Shown one piece after another: positions 10,448-21,230 of a stretch of 64,000 nucleotides of DNA. The stretch comes from Oegoconia quadripuncta (lineage: Eukaryota > Arthropoda > Insecta > Lepidoptera > Autostichidae). Both the position numbers and the translations under genes were made by a program. The DNA lies in assembly GCA_949316235.1 (NCBI GenBank), contig OX438750.1:1936501-2000500 (forward strand), in the 5' to 3' direction. The first letter of the stretch is position 1. The number at the start of each line of letters is the position of its first letter. The notes beneath the pieces are model-generated. The model was not told the origin of the DNA. It saw nothing but the letters and a program-made list of their open reading frames with translations, and did not search any database.

Positions 10448-11060
10448 ATGTACTGCATGTAATTGCACTGCCAAATTGGTAAAACAATTGACTTGGATAA
10501 CGTTTCATTTCTACCTGCGGGGTGAGATCACTCTGGTGGTAAACGTTATGAAATAAAAAAATTATCGTCAAAATCAGTTAAAATTGACGAAAATAATGAA
10601 CATACATAAAAAAATACATATAGATGAACATATATAAATATTTCTGAGACCTACACCTAATCATATAGTCCCAACCGCTTATGCGTTCCCAGGTCCTCCC
10701 TACTGCCGAAGAAGGTCGCCGCGGGGTTTTAGTGGGTATCCCTCCCGATAGGGAGGGGAGTCCCACATAACCGTCTCGCCGTCCCCTAGGCGAGCGATTT
10801 CCCCGAGAAAAAAAAAGCATCATGTATGTCCAGCTTGTGCAAAGTCCTGCGCGGTGCAGAATTTAAAATCTGTCTACGAGAGATCCCATTTCTTGCTTTC
10901 CTTACCCCATAATTATGAAACATCGAGTTGCGAAGTTGAAAACGAGAAAGTTAGAAGTTAGAACCCTTTCACGATTGCGGCTTGAGAAATTGTTTACTGT
11001 CGCTTTTTTAAATACCGCCAATTGCCAGGGGCACAAGTGACAATTTAGAGTCATTTATTT
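10448..11060. repeat. Interspersed repeat with GC-rich hairpin
   Basis: 10660-10812 holds GTCGCCGCGGGGTTTTAGTG and a perfect hairpin CCCTCCC-GATA-GGGAGGG (10740-10757), in AT-rich surroundings. It is preceded by a SINE-B-like piece (10605-10665). The rest (10815-11060) has no recognised content. Confidence 0.4.
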
Positions 11061-11382
11061 ATTGCACAGAGCGTCGGTGGCTCAGCGGTTAAACCGAATT
11101 TAACCGAATTTTAAAAAGGAAGAGGTTATCAATTCGTTTGTTTGGTGTAGTGGTTAGCAATTCGGATCACTATACTAAAAAGAAAATTTGAACGAACTTA
11201 TTTTTGGAGGATAATTTTTTACAAAATTAAGCTTTTGCTTAATGTATATTTGACTTAATAAAATTTGTGTAAGCAAAAGTTGCCAAATTAATATTTGACC
11301 AAGTGATTAAAATGCGAAATATTTTAATTTGCTAAAGATTCTTTTGGGAAATGAAACTAGTGCGATAAGTTTTTTGGGAAGT

Positions 11383-11717
11383 TTTTTTTTTTTTTATGCA
11401 TAACGGGTTGGTACTTGACCTCAATCACACCTGATGTTAAGTGAAGATGAGGTCGAAGATGGAAGCGTACTGACCCGGAAACCCCAACACATTTGGGGGA
11501 CTGGCTATCTTATCTCTGACAACCGGAACACGACAATGCTATTAACATTGCTGCTTGGCGGCAGATTTAGATAAGATGGTGGTAGCTAGCCAGGTGGACA
11601 TTTAAAATGCCCTACCACCAACCAAACCGAGTACTTAAACATGTACCCCGCTGGGGATCGAACCCGCGACCTCCGAATCGTAAACCCAATGTTGTTTACA
11701 TTGAGCCACGGAGCCAA
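11383..11717 (-). mobile_element. SINE-A, full length
   Basis: T-run from 11383, ATGCATAACGG, body, reverse-complement B box near 11657, head ending CATTGAGCCACGGAGCC. It sits directly against a LINE remnant (11718-11905), so it probably inserted into that LINE. Confidence 0.85.
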
Positions 11718-11905
11718 GTAAAATTTGACGAAAAATATTTTGCCAAACGGAAGGATACCTTTAATGATCGTATGAACATCTCACGTTTGACTTTGTTTCG
11801 TTCACATTCCATCAAAAGATGCTGAACATCTTCAATACATCCACATGTTTCACAATTAGGTGACGGCGACTTCATTATTATGAAAGCAAACTTTTTTAAT
11901 GGCAC
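11718..11905 (-). pseudogene. LINE RNase H-tail remnant (Cys/His motif)
   Basis: Minus-strand translation gives SPNCETCGCIEDVQHLLMEC, the C-x2-C ... H-x4-C motif at the end of ORF2 in LINEs that carry an RNase H domain (compare 50311-51023). Only about 60 residues remain, cut by SINE-A. Confidence 0.65.
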
Positions 11906-11939
11906 ATGACCGGAGCGCTGCCTAAATGCAATTTTAAGG

Positions 11940-12508
11940 TTTGACGACCGATTGGTGTAGTGGATAGTATCAGCGAAAGCAATGGTTGCAGGTTCGAATC
12001 CCGCGAGGGGTAAATGCTTGTGTGATGAATACGAACATTTATTCCCGAGTCTTGGATGTTTATATAAATATTTATGTATATTTATCCGTTATTTATTATC
12101 CATAGCACAAGCTTTACTTAGTTTGGGACTAGATGACCGCCTCCGTGGCTCAATGTAAACAGCATTGGGTTTACGATTCGGAGGTCGCGGGTTCGATCCC
12201 CAGCGGGGTACATAGTTAAGTACTCGGTTTGGTTGGTGGTAGGGTATTTTAAAAACGTGCGCCTGACTAGCTCCCACCATGTTATTTAAATCTGCCGCCA
12301 AGCAGCAATGTTAATAGCATTGTTGTGTTCCCGTTGTCAGAGATAAGATAGCCAGTCCCCCAAATGTGTCAGGGTTTCCGGGTCAGTACGCTTCCACCTT
12401 CGACCTCATCTTCACTTAACATCAGGTGTGATTGAGGTCAAGTACGATCCCGTCGTGCATAAAAAAAAAAGTGATTGGTGCAAGTGTCCGAAATATTTAT
12501 TTATTTAT
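11940..12508 (+). mobile_element. SINE-B split by a SINE-A
   Basis: Head GACCGATTGGTGTAGTGG and B box GGTTCGAATCCC, body to GGGACTAGATG (12136), then resumes after the SINE-A at GATTGGTGCAAGTGTCCG (12472) and ends in (ATTT)n. Uninterrupted copies are at 34168, 35994 and 53585. Confidence 0.85.
12137..12470 (+). mobile_element. SINE-A, full length, inserted in SINE-B
   Basis: CCGCCTCCGTGGCTC head, B box GGTTCGATCCC at about 12192, A-tail at 12461-12470. Its position inside SINE-B shows SINE-A was active after this SINE-B copy; 46-881 shows the reverse order, so both were active over the same period. Confidence 0.85.
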
Positions 12509-12631
12509 TAAGGTCAACTCTACCAAATTTATACAAGACACAAACCAAGGTATAGGAGGAGGCTGACATTATATCGTTCGGTCCAGTAATTATTTATAAT
12601 TAAGTATATGATATATGGTGTGTAAGAAATC

Positions 12632-12722
12632 ATCATCAGCCCGTAAACATCCCACTGCAGGGATATAGGCCTTTCCTAATATATGAGGGAGTATGGGCCA
12701 TAGTCCACCACGCTGGCCAAAC
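12632..12722 (-). mobile_element. LINE 3' end fragment
   Basis: CATCATCAGCCCGTAAACAT, then CCCACTGCAGGGATATAGG and CCACCACGCTGGCCAA: a typical lepidopteran LINE 3' UTR, here about 90 bp and truncated. Confidence 0.5.
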
Positions 12723-12754
12723 GCGGATTATGTTTTTGTTTTAAAATTATTTCT

Positions 12755-13268
12755 GACACACTAATCATCTAGACCCAAACTAAGCAAAAGTTGTACTATG
12801 GATACTAGATGACGGATATAAAAATAAGTAAAATCCTTGTTTTTAACTCCCTACAAAAAATTGTCTTTCCGGATGCATCTCGAGAATTAAAAAAATGTAT
12901 TTGTGTAGTATATCAACCATCTGGTATCCATAATACAAACCTGGTTGCTTAGCGTGGAACTAGATGGCGCTGTGTGTATGTGCAAAGATTTTTATTATTT
13001 ATAAGATATTTAATTATTAATAGTAATAATAATAAATAGTAAAAAATATTTCGGACACTTACACCAATCATCTAGTCCCAAACTAAGCAAAGCTTGTACT
13101 ATGGATACTAGATAACGGATAAACATACATAAATATTTATATAAACATCCAAGACTCGGGAATAAATGTTCGTATTCCTCACACAAACATTTGCCCCTTG
13201 CGGAATTCGAACCCGCAACCGTTAGTTTCGCTGATAGGGTCACTATCCACTACACCAATTGGTTGTCA
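12755..13268. mobile_element. Cluster of three SINE-B pieces
   Basis: 12755-12850 is a minus SINE-B 3' end, 12888-13005 the 3' half of a plus SINE-B' (ATGGCGCTGTGTG), and 13040-13268 a nearly complete minus SINE-B, from TTTCGGACACTTACACC to the B box (GAATTCGAACCC) and the head. Confidence 0.75.
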
Positions 13269-13369
13269 ATATTGTCTTTACATGCCTTTGAATTTTTATT
13301 TCTCAGGCATGCAGCGTTCCTCGCGATTTAAGAGCAGTCGGATAAATGCACATAAGTAATAATATTATT

Positions 13370-13455
13370 ATATTAAATTTAAAAACTCATTACATGGCCT
13401 TCCTGGGAATCCGGACCTCCCAAATTGGGAGCTCGCGTCTTAACCGCTGACTTTT
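13370..13455 (-). mobile_element. SINE-C fragment
   Basis: AATCCGGACCTCCCAAATTG and GCGTCTTAACCGCTGA: minus-strand head of a third tRNA-like SINE. A second copy is at 16225-16312. B box is degraded. Confidence 0.5.
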
Positions 13456-13735
13456 ATGTATATCTATGCAACAGTGAAAATATTAATTTCTTTAAAATTC
13501 AGTGGTACATGTAACTTTTGGGTCGGAAGTTAAAGAATATGGAAAAGCACGTCGTGATAATTATAATCATTTCAATAGAGCCAGAGACAGACTCCTCAAA
13601 GTCCATTATAACTTTCCGATGGGCTTTGTCATCGCGAAGTCGGTCGAGCTGAGCGATATTCAGTCGGGTTACTTTCACACGGTCCAAAAAATTTAAAAAA
13701 CGAGTTATTAAAATCCAATTACGATTATATGTATG

Positions 13736-13880
13736 TATGTGACCGTTTAATGTAGTGGATAGTGACCCAGTCAACGAAACCAACCAGCCAATGAAAAATG
13801 TTTGTGTGATGAATAAGATCATTTATTCCCCTTTATTGCAAGTGATAATTTTGTCCAATGAAATAAAATATTTTGATTTG
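13736..13880 (+). mobile_element. SINE-B, degraded, beside a LINE-F tail
   Basis: GACCGTTTAATGTAGTGG head and TTTGTGTGATGAATAAGA body; the region between the boxes is broken. It runs into AATAAAATATTTTGATTTGATT, which looks like a LINE-F tail. Confidence 0.55.
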
Positions 13881-13902
13881 ATTATATAATGATGATAAAA
13901 TA

Positions 13903-14277
13903 GTTTGACCACAATCTCACTTGATGGAAAGTGACGATGTTGTCGAAGATGAAGCACGCGATCCCAGTAAATGCCTATTCACTCTGCTCTTGAAGATCCC
14001 AAGATTGTAGGATTCAGGAAAGACTGACGCCGGAATAGTTCCATGCCTTAGCTGTTCTGATGATGAATGAAGAATCGAACTTCTTAGTGCGATTGTTCGG
14101 TATATTAACTATATACGGGTGGAATTCCTCCCCACGCCTAGTCGTCCGAAGATGGAATGGTGACGGTGGAATAAGATTATGTAATTCCAACGCACACTCC
14201 CCGAAATGCATCCTGTAAATAACTGAGAGACAGGCGACTTTGCGACGGTGTTCAAGGCTCTGCAGTTTAGCAGTCAT
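13903..14277 (-). pseudogene. LINE-D ORF2 C-terminus and 3' UTR
   Basis: Minus-strand frame 14277-14014 encodes LEHRRKVACLSVIYRMHFGE, then ELHNLIPPSPFHLRTTRRGE, then FDSSFIIRTAKAWNYSG. This matches the ends of CR1/Jockey-type reverse transcriptases. The frame breaks shortly after AKAWN, where other copies (8465-8490) continue with SLP. Only the 3' 375 bp are present. Confidence 0.75.
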
Positions 14278-14279
14278 CG

Positions 14280-14610
14280 ATATAATATCATGACTATATA
14301 ATATCGATATTAACTAACGAACAACCCTAAATTGTTGTCGGTGACTTTATTGCAATCAAATTAACCTTCAATATGAGTATTGTGATCGATATTCTAGGCG
14401 GATTAGATAAAGTTTATCATCGCTAAGTGTTCGGTACACTTTCAATGGAATTAAGCCGATTTGGTATCTGACGCTTTATCTATTGTTATGTTCTAAATCT
14501 AATATAATAAGCTTAGTCGGTAGTAGGGTACGTAATCGAATCAGGATGGAAGAAAACCGTAGCCCAGCTAAAGTCACCGACATAGCACAGTGGTAGGGAT
14601 TTAAAGCTTC
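14280..14610. other. No recognised feature
   Basis: AT-rich, several ATCGAT motifs, no frame or repeat match. Confidence 0.35.
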
Positions 14611-14726
14611 TAACCACCTCTGTGGCTCAATGTAAACGACATTGGGTTTACGATTCGGAGGTCGCGAGTTGATCCCCAGTTGGGTACATATTTAGTACTC
14701 GGTTTGGTTGGTGGTAGGATTACTTT
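14611..14726 (+). mobile_element. SINE-A, head half
   Basis: AACCACCTCTGTGGCTC head to GGTTTGGTTGGTGGTAGG. The B box is damaged (one base lost). The tail half is missing. Confidence 0.75.
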
Positions 14727-14729
14727 TAT

Positions 14730-15780
14730 CTCCTCCGATCCCAATTTCACTGTGTTCATTATTTTCCCGTTTATACATATATGTGTGTGTCGCTAAATGG
14801 GTCATAAACGTTTCTTTTTCTTAAGTTGAAGTGGGCAGGGCACATAGCTTTAAGAACTGATAGCCACTCAACCGCCCGCGGTTACATATGTAACCAAAAA
14901 AAAGACCAGTCTACTGTCCGTGGTAACAACAGCAACAAATGCGCGCTACCTTGATACGGTTCGAAACAATTCCTCATATTATCTGTAGTTGAAACTGTTT
15001 GGGGAAATAAAATTTAGTGTGACCACTAATAAATTATCTTACGGAATAATGTTCATAGATGGCTGTATTCGGTTGTTTTCATAGACAAAAAAAATGTCAA
15101 AGTTAACTTTATGTCGTAATTATAATGTTTTTACACATTTATGGGATTATTAAATATAAAAATGATCGGGAGAAGTAGTACTTTACGATTATGCACAATT
15201 ATTTTAGTTTGTAGCAATATTTCGAGTATATCTTATGTTATATGCAGTTTTTAGTACTAAAGAATAATATTTTTTGTATTCGCTTTTATATTATTTTAAT
15301 CTGTAATCCTTCACCTATACTCACTTTTTTTTATCATTATAGCTGTTGTAGTTTACCAGATATAAAGTTTTAGAATAATAAAGGCACCGTTCGTGCAGCA
15401 CAAAAGTGTGAATGCGCGGAGCGGACAGTAGACTGGAATTTGGACGCGCGGGCCGGACAGTTGAGTTCTTAGGGGCACTATTGATGCTGTCGCAGGCATT
15501 CATTTCAAGTTTGGCTTTCTCTGTGTCTTTCAGTCTACGATGAAGCAATTTTCACGCAAGCTAAAGAAAGGTAGTTCCACAATAATTAGGTTTTATATCC
15601 AAGGATAACGCTTCCCCTTGCTTTGTGGGAGATATTTACTGTCTTTGTATGCGGACGTTACTCTGTGTACAGAAGGGGAAGGTAAACATAATTAAATGGT
15701 TCACTGAGACTGACGCATTCTAGTACCGTCAGTAGATAAGGTTGCATGCGAAATGGGGGATTTAATAATTAAATATCTTA
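14730..15780. other. Mostly unassigned; possibly single-copy
   Basis: About 1 kb without a match to other repeats in the window. 15400-15540 is GC-richer. No convincing exon; the frame at 15321-15548 has no recognisable domain. Confidence 0.35.
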
Positions 15781-15858
15781 TAAATAATAAATATCTTTGC
15801 ACATACAAACAGCGCCATCTAGTTCCACGCTAAGCAACCAGGTTTGTATTATGGATCG
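15781..15858 (-). mobile_element. SINE-B' 3' fragment
   Basis: AAATATCTTTGCACATAC and CAGCGCCATCTAGTTCCACG, the reverse complement of the SINE-B' body end. Confidence 0.65.
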
Positions 15859-15870
15859 GTTTAGGACCCG

Positions 15871-16002
15871 ATTACGAAAGACATATAAGCGAAAGCCATT
15901 TGTGCGAAGCCAGATAATCGAAGATAATAAAAGAACGCCATTTAGCCGATGGGCCATTTAATCGAAAAGACAAATATGCGAAAGCCATAATATCGAATGT
16001 TA
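15871..16002 (+). repeat. Degenerate 15-bp tandem motif, 9 units
   Basis: Units of 13-16 bp with the pattern WTANNCGAAAGNCAT follow each other, e.g. ATAAGCGAAAGCCAT (15885) and AATATGCGAAAGCCAT (15973). A second array with the same motif is at 49081-49195. Confidence 0.7.
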
Positions 16003-16027
16003 TACAGACTCTGTAGCGAGCGAGCAA

Positions 16028-16135
16028 TTTGGGGGACTGGCTATCTTATCTCTGACAACCGGAACACAACAATGCTGTTAACATTGCTGCTTGGCGGCAG
16101 ATTTAGATAAGATGGTGGAAGCTAGTCAGGCGGAT
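16028..16135 (-). mobile_element. SINE-A, middle fragment
   Basis: TTGGGGGACTGGCTATCTTA to GCTAGTCAGGCGGA. Lacks both ends. Confidence 0.7.
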
Positions 16136-16139
16136 TATA

Positions 16140-16212
16140 TAATTGTGGAATAGCTTGGCATGCGAACGAGACGGTTTTGTCCAGGGATGATAATCATTTA
16201 AATGGCCTGATA
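16140..16212 (-). mobile_element. LINE-F fragment
   Basis: AGCTTGGCATGCGAACGA and GTCCAGGGATGATAATCAT, as at 38265-38330 and 54530-54600. Confidence 0.6.
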
Positions 16213-16224
16213 TATTGCAATATA

Positions 16225-16312
16225 CACATAAAATTAAATTTAAAACTCATTGGTACATGGCCTGCCTGAGAATCAAACCCGGACCTCCCAAATTGGAAGA
16301 CCGTGTCTTAAC
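16225..16312 (-). mobile_element. SINE-C fragment
   Basis: CATGGCCTGCCTGAGAATC (B-box region AATCAAACCC) and CCGTGTCTTAACC. Second copy of the family at 13370-13455. Confidence 0.5.
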
Positions 16313-16317
16313 CTTAA

Positions 16318-16613
16318 AATATCAGATTATTTAGATGATAAACATTCATGGACATGAACAGCCCGTTCGCGTAACCAGGCTATTTCACAATTAATAATGA
16401 AATATTATAATAAAAAATAATAATTAATAATTTTGTAACAAAAAACCTTTTATTAAAAAAAGAGCAACCTCTAGAGTTTCTTGCTTGTTCTTCTCAGGGG
16501 AAAAGTGGCTTTTGAACAAGCAGTAGCTTAAAAAATGTTAAATTTGACTATTTTAAGTATTATACCCTGTGTACCTACGAAATAAAGCATTTTTTGATTT
16601 TGATTTTGATTTT
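16318..16613 (+). mobile_element. LINE-F 3' end
   Basis: ATCAGATTATTTAGATGATA to AATAAAGCATTTTTTGATTT with (TTTTGA)n tail. Plus-strand version of 38032-38330. Confidence 0.7.
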
Positions 16614-16753
16614 TGACCGCTGAGCCACCGAGGCTTCCATTGTCAGGGAATACTGTTTGTTTATTTAACTGTTTATGTACCTACACATTTTGACTATTAA
16701 ATTGTAAATTGCCTGCTTACTTCTGAGGAAAACAATGATATATTTGAATATAA

Positions 16754-17135
16754 GGTCTAATAAAATTAACCCGACAAACTTTGTCAATTGCATGTATATG
16801 ACAATAAAATAATATATTCATTGAAAAAACTAGCCTCAAAAATGTTGTATCCGAGTAAAAAAATTAAATGTAAGTGCAAATGAAAATACAAATTAACAGA
16901 CTTACTTCATTTCGATTGTACCTGCACCAATCACAGCAAGTCGCGGTGCCGCCGGGGCAAGCGCCAAGTACTTAGAGCGCGCGGCCATTAAGGTCCAACT
17001 CACAAAATTTACATTTCAAAATTTTATTTTTTGAATAAAATCTGTTAACTTTAATGTTTTAACTTTTATTTTTCCGTAATAGGTACACCCTTTACATACA
17101 CTCTGCAACGTTTGTCGGGTTAGTTTTGTTAGACC
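16754..17135. mobile_element. Non-autonomous TIR element with GC-rich core, copy 1
   Basis: Ends GGTCTAATAAAATTAACCCG (16754) and its near reverse complement ending GTTTTGTTAGACC (17135), about 26-bp TIRs with 2 mismatches. Inner sequence includes ACTTACTTCATTTCGATTGT and a GC-rich centre (16930-16990), both shared with 31147-31637 in the opposite orientation. 382 bp, no transposase. Outer border is uncertain by a few bases. Confidence 0.75.
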
Positions 17136-17165
17136 TTTTATAGACATAAAACCGCCGAAAAAATA

Positions 17166-17494
17166 ACCGCCTCCGTGGCTCAATGTAAACAATATAGGGT
17201 TTACGAATCGGAGGTCGCGGGTTCGATCCCCAGCGGGGTACATGTTTAGTACTCGGTTTGGTTGGTGGTAGGGCATTTTAAATGTCCGCCTGGCTAGCTA
17301 CCACCATCTTATCTAAATCTGCCGCCAAACAGCAATGTTAATAGCGTTGTTATATTCTGGTTGTCAGAGATAAGATAGCCAGTTCCCCAAATTATTTGGG
17401 TTTCCGCGTCAATACGCTTCCACCTTCGGCCTCATCTTCACTTAACATCAGGTGTGATTGAGGTCAAGTGCTAACCCGTAGTGCTTAAAAAAAA
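17166..17494 (+). mobile_element. SINE-A, full length
   Basis: AACCGCCTCCGTGGCTC head, B box GGTTCGATCCC at about 17221, A-tail 17486-17494. Confidence 0.85.
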
Positions 17495-17900
17495 ATACAT
17501 GATTTTATTATTATTTAGTGATAATGGGAATGTGAAAATATATAAATTTATATTTGCACACCTTTGACAATTGTAGAGTCTGACGGCCCGGTACTGTTAA
17601 TGATATCTATTTATAAACTCTTACTCTGGCAAATCAATAAATTAATTATTACTTCAACAAAGCTGAAGAAACGTGTCTGTAATTTTTATGCTGACTTTAC
17701 TCGACACGATCTTCCATCTCCGGCTACAATGAAGCTTTCATACCGAACTTAAATTACTTATTCCAGATTTAGACAAGCTTTTAACATAGAATATGAAGTC
17801 TCATAGTTAATCTCCCCCACCTCTACTTTTAGCAGACAATAGCGCCACTAAATGATATTGCTATTCACTGAAAATGAAAAAAAAAATTACTGCAACAATT
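17495..17900. other. No gene seen
   Basis: AT-rich. A frame at 17564-17752 has no recognisable domain and low-complexity composition. Confidence 0.35.
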
Positions 17901-18146
17901 CCTCAATCACACCTGATGTTAAGTGAAGATGAGGCTGAAGGTGGAAGCGTACTGACACAGAAACCCCATCTTATTTGAGGAACTGGCTATCTTATATCTA
18001 GCCAGATTATAGCTAGCCAGGCGGACATTTGAAATGCCCTGCCACCTACCAAACCGAGTACTTAAACATGTACCTTGCTGGGAATCGAACCCGCGACCTC
18101 CGATTCGTAAACCCAATGTTGTTCACATAGAGGCACGGAGGCGGTC
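17901..18146 (-). mobile_element. SINE-A with internal deletion
   Basis: CTCAATCACACCTGATGT to CACGGAGGCGGTC. About 75 bp of the middle are lost (jump at about 18000). Confidence 0.75.
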
Positions 18147-19255
18147 AAAAATTATAAATATACGCTACATTAAAATATAGGATATTTTTTATCTCGATAA
18201 AGCGACAAGTTAAACATATCCACGATAAGTTATTCTTATTAATATTTTATCAAAATCGGTGCAGCAAAAAAAATGTCTAAGGTATGTTAATCCAGATTAA
18301 TCTGTATACCAACCAAATTTCATCTAAATCAGTAAACCGGTTTTAATGATTTAGATGAAATTTTGCGTTTAGGCGTGAAGAGGTAACAAATATACATACA
18401 TACACAAGCTATCGCATCTATAATATTAGCTGGGATTTGGAACAAGTTAATTTCAAAATTGCCGTATACTCGTAACAAAAGCAGCAAGCAAACAAAATTA
18501 TCTTCACGTCAGTTTTAAACACGGACAATGACATTTAAAGCTCGCGTGGACATAAGTAAGTTATTATGTCAAGGGTAGCCCGGGTAATGTAGTTAGTGGG
18601 AAAATTGTTAAAGTACTCAGCAGTATAACATACAGTAAGAGTTGCTTCACAAAGCTTGACAACATAGAGTTGTGAAATTTGTATTACCGTTTAGTTTCAG
18701 ACAAACAAATACACTGACCTCGCCCGTGTAATGTAGAAAGAAAGAAAGAAAGAAAATTATTTATTTGTTTGATTTTGGGTATACAGATAAAGGTCTTATT
18801 TTGTAGATAGGTAAGTAGCCCAACAAAATCTGCCTGTTAGGGCGTACAAATATTTAAAATATAAAAATAGAATTAAAAATTCATGCAATGATTATAAACA
18901 GACACGCTAAACGACAACATTGTGTTAACCCTGATTAACTTTAAATATTACAATGTTACATTTAAAACTGAATTAATATCATCTTACCTCATATAAAGTT
19001 GTGTCATATACAATTAAATAAAAATATGTCAATTTAGCTAATTATTAATAATGTCAGATTCTCATATTAAATTACAATTTATAACAATAAAATACAAAAC
19101 AGATACTCTCTATTGCGCAAAATAATTTACAATAATTTTCGATGATAATAATAGAACACAATTAGGCGGTCTTATCACTAAAATTTCTTACAGACAGCCC
19201 ACAGTTATAGGAAATTTGTAGATAGAAAAAACAATATTATTTTCTATAATTACCT
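18147..19255. repeat. Old repeats: composite tail and LINE 3' region
   Basis: 18150-18440 contains ATCTCGATAAAGCGACAAGT and CCAAATTTCATCTAAATC, recurring lepidopteran repeat text. 18731-18754 is (GAAA)n, the tail of a minus-strand LINE whose 3' UTR follows to about 18880 and resembles 57110-57230. 18880-19255 is unassigned and AT-rich. Confidence 0.45.
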
Positions 19256-19480
19256 GGATCCACATCACCTGGATGAGTGGAAGTCTACCACTGTACGTTT
19301 CTCAAGAAACTTCTTACCACGTACGACCACCCTGTGGAACGGACTTCCGGCAGCGGTATTTCCGAACGAGTACGACATTGGAACCTTCAAGAAACGAGCC
19401 TACACCTTCCTCAAAGGCCGGCAACGCATCTGTGACCCTTTTGGTGTTGCGGGTGTCCATGGGCGGCGGTGATTGTGATT
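19256..19480 (+). pseudogene. LINE-E reverse-transcriptase C-terminus
   Basis: Translation across about 19275-19475 gives [20 protein letters not shown], then [17 protein letters not shown] and [12 protein letters not shown] before a stop. This is the C-terminus of a CR1/Jockey-type LINE ORF2 (W.GLP, F..R...L). The upstream enzyme domains are missing. Confidence 0.75.
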
Positions 19481-19647
19481 AATATATAGTTTTCAGTTTC
19501 TGTGTTTAAAATATTCGCCTGTGGAGTAGAAATAACCCTCTATTAGTACGACCGCTCTCACGAGACCTAATCTACCACCACTCGGAGTCCCCTGCCCAAC
19601 AGAAAGACTCAAATAGAGTTGCTTCACAAATGTTGGTTCACAATAAT

Positions 19648-19884
19648 GGTTGGTGGTAGGGCATTTCAAAATATCCGCCTGGCTAGCTACCACCATCTTA
19701 TCTAAATCTGCCGCCAAGCAGCAATGTTAATAGCATTGTTGTGTTCCGGTTGTCAGAGATACGGTAGCCAGTCCCCCAAATGTGTTGGGGTTTCCGGGTC
19801 AGTAAGCTTCCACCTTCGACCTCATCTCCACTTAACATCAGGTGTGATTGAGGTAACGTAACCCGTCGTGCATAAAAAAAAAAT
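19648..19884 (+). mobile_element. SINE-A, 3' two thirds
   Basis: GGTTGGTGGTAGGGCATTTC to A-tail at 19873-19884. tRNA-like head absent. Confidence 0.8.
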
Positions 19885-19985
19885 ATTTTTAATCCCGTTA
19901 AAGTGAGTAGTTCCCGCGGGATAAACAAATTCCCGCGGTAAAGTTATTCCACGCAGGCGAAGCCGCGGGCGGAAAGCTAGTACTA
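19885..19985 (-). repeat. Common lepidopteran repeat tail
   Basis: AATCCCGTTAAAGTGAGTAG, TTCCCGCGGGATAA and GCCGCGGGCGGAAAGCTAGT. Same text at 9070-9110, 32600-32640 and 33195-33290. Parent family not determined. Confidence 0.5.
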
Positions 19986-20377
19986 CATAAAGGTATAATA
20001 CTGAAGACGAGGCAGCATGGTCTAATAATCTTAGCCTGTCCATTAAATTGAACGAATTCTACGACAACAAAAAAAAAAGAATATTCCATAACATGACTGA
20101 CTGAAATTGTCACCGGCTGGATGTGTCTAATCGCTGCAAAATATTAAATTTCGAACGTGTGACGGGTTTTAATGCTGCGCTTTTACGATTGGTCCCTCGT
20201 TTTCGCAGATAATAAAAAATATATGTGGCATCGTAAATGTTGGGTATTTATACTTATGATAGGCTTAGGTCATCGATCGATCAGTCTTCTGTTTTTAGCT
20301 TTGTGCTCTACCTACGAACTTGTGTCGGAAAATTTTGCTATGTAACCTATGATATATCTCTTTGACGACCAACCATT
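19986..20377. other. No recognised feature
   Basis: Unassigned sequence. Minus-strand frames here have no domain. Confidence 0.35.
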
Positions 20378-20652
20378 TCACGACCTGTCTGGTGTAGTGG
20401 TTAGAAACTCTGCTACTATACCAAAAGGTCGCGGGTTCGAATCCCGCCAGGGGCATGTTTGTATGATGAATACAGACATGTGTTCCCGAGTTATAGAGGT
20501 TTTTCATGTATACATTTATTTATTTACAAAAAAAAAGTATTTGTGTAGTTTATCAACCATCTGGTATCCATAACACAAACTTAGATACTTACTGTGGACC
20601 TAGATGGCGCTGTGTGTTTGTACAAAGATATTTATTTATTATTTATTTATAT
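20378..20652 (+). mobile_element. SINE-B', full length
   Basis: GACCTGTCTGGTGTAGTGG (A box), GGGTTCGAATCCC (B box at about 20433), ATGGCGCTGTGTG near the end and (TTTA)n tail. Confidence 0.85.
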
Positions 20653-20745
20653 AAAACAACTGTTTATATCTGTGAGATACGAATTATAATTATGTAATTT
20701 CATTTAACATAAACAACTCACTTTAGTGAAATACACAACAATAGA

Positions 20746-20756
20746 TATATAAAAAG
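20746..20756 (+). promoter_or_regulatory. Candidate TATA box of a split host gene
   Basis: TATATAAAAAG, about 55 bp before the BEL insertion point. A start site about 30 bp downstream (near 20778) would give a leader that, without BEL, continues at 27397 to the ATG at 27455. A TATA-like string is common in AT-rich DNA, so this is only suggestive. Confidence 0.25.
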
Positions 20757-20804
20757 AAATGCTTGGCTTTTTGGCGGGATCTCGGCGAGTGAAGTTGCAT
20801 TTGT

Positions 20805-20809
20805 CTTTC
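20805..20809. repeat. Target-site duplication of BEL (left)
   Basis: CTTTC, identical to 27392-27396. Five bases is the expected length for BEL/Pao. Confidence 0.9.
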
Positions 20810-21170
20810 TGTGGGGGATAGCTCTACCCTCTGCTTAACTATGTGTGCGGGTTCTTCCTTTTCACAGGTCTGGCGAAAATAAAACCAGAGGATGCTTGCA
20901 TACAAATACTGGAGTCTGGCCTCGGTGCTGCCGCGTTGGGTACCACTGTGAGAGATGTTGTCCATGTGACGTCTCTGAGCGACTGAATGAATTTTTCGAA
21001 AAATTCCTATATTTATAAGGTGACGTGTGGCGCACTTCGCGTCTATCGTTTGGTGGTACCCAAACGCGGCAATACCTTAACGAGAGCCCCCTTTATTAGA
21101 AAAACACATATTTACATTCTATACATTAAAATAATCGTGAACAAATCTATACATTAAGTAGTCGCGAACA
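20810..21170 (-). repeat. 3' LTR
   Basis: 361 bp, plus-strand text from TGTGGGGGATAGC to GTCGCGAACA; ends are TGT...ACA. Identical to 27031-27391 on my base-by-base reading. Confidence 0.95.
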
Positions 21171-21183
21171 TATTCTCCCGCCG
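21171..21183 (-). other. Polypurine tract
   Basis: Minus strand reads GGCGGGAGAATA directly before the 3' LTR: a purine-rich run with one T, in the position for plus-strand priming. Confidence 0.7.
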
Positions 21184-21230
21184 CAGCTCTTGTAGCTGGA
21201 TTATGGTGAGTTCGCTGACTCGACGAATCT

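Noticed and set aside
20810..21230. env-like third frame in BEL
   Set aside because: Only 60 bp lie between the pol stop and the 3' LTR.
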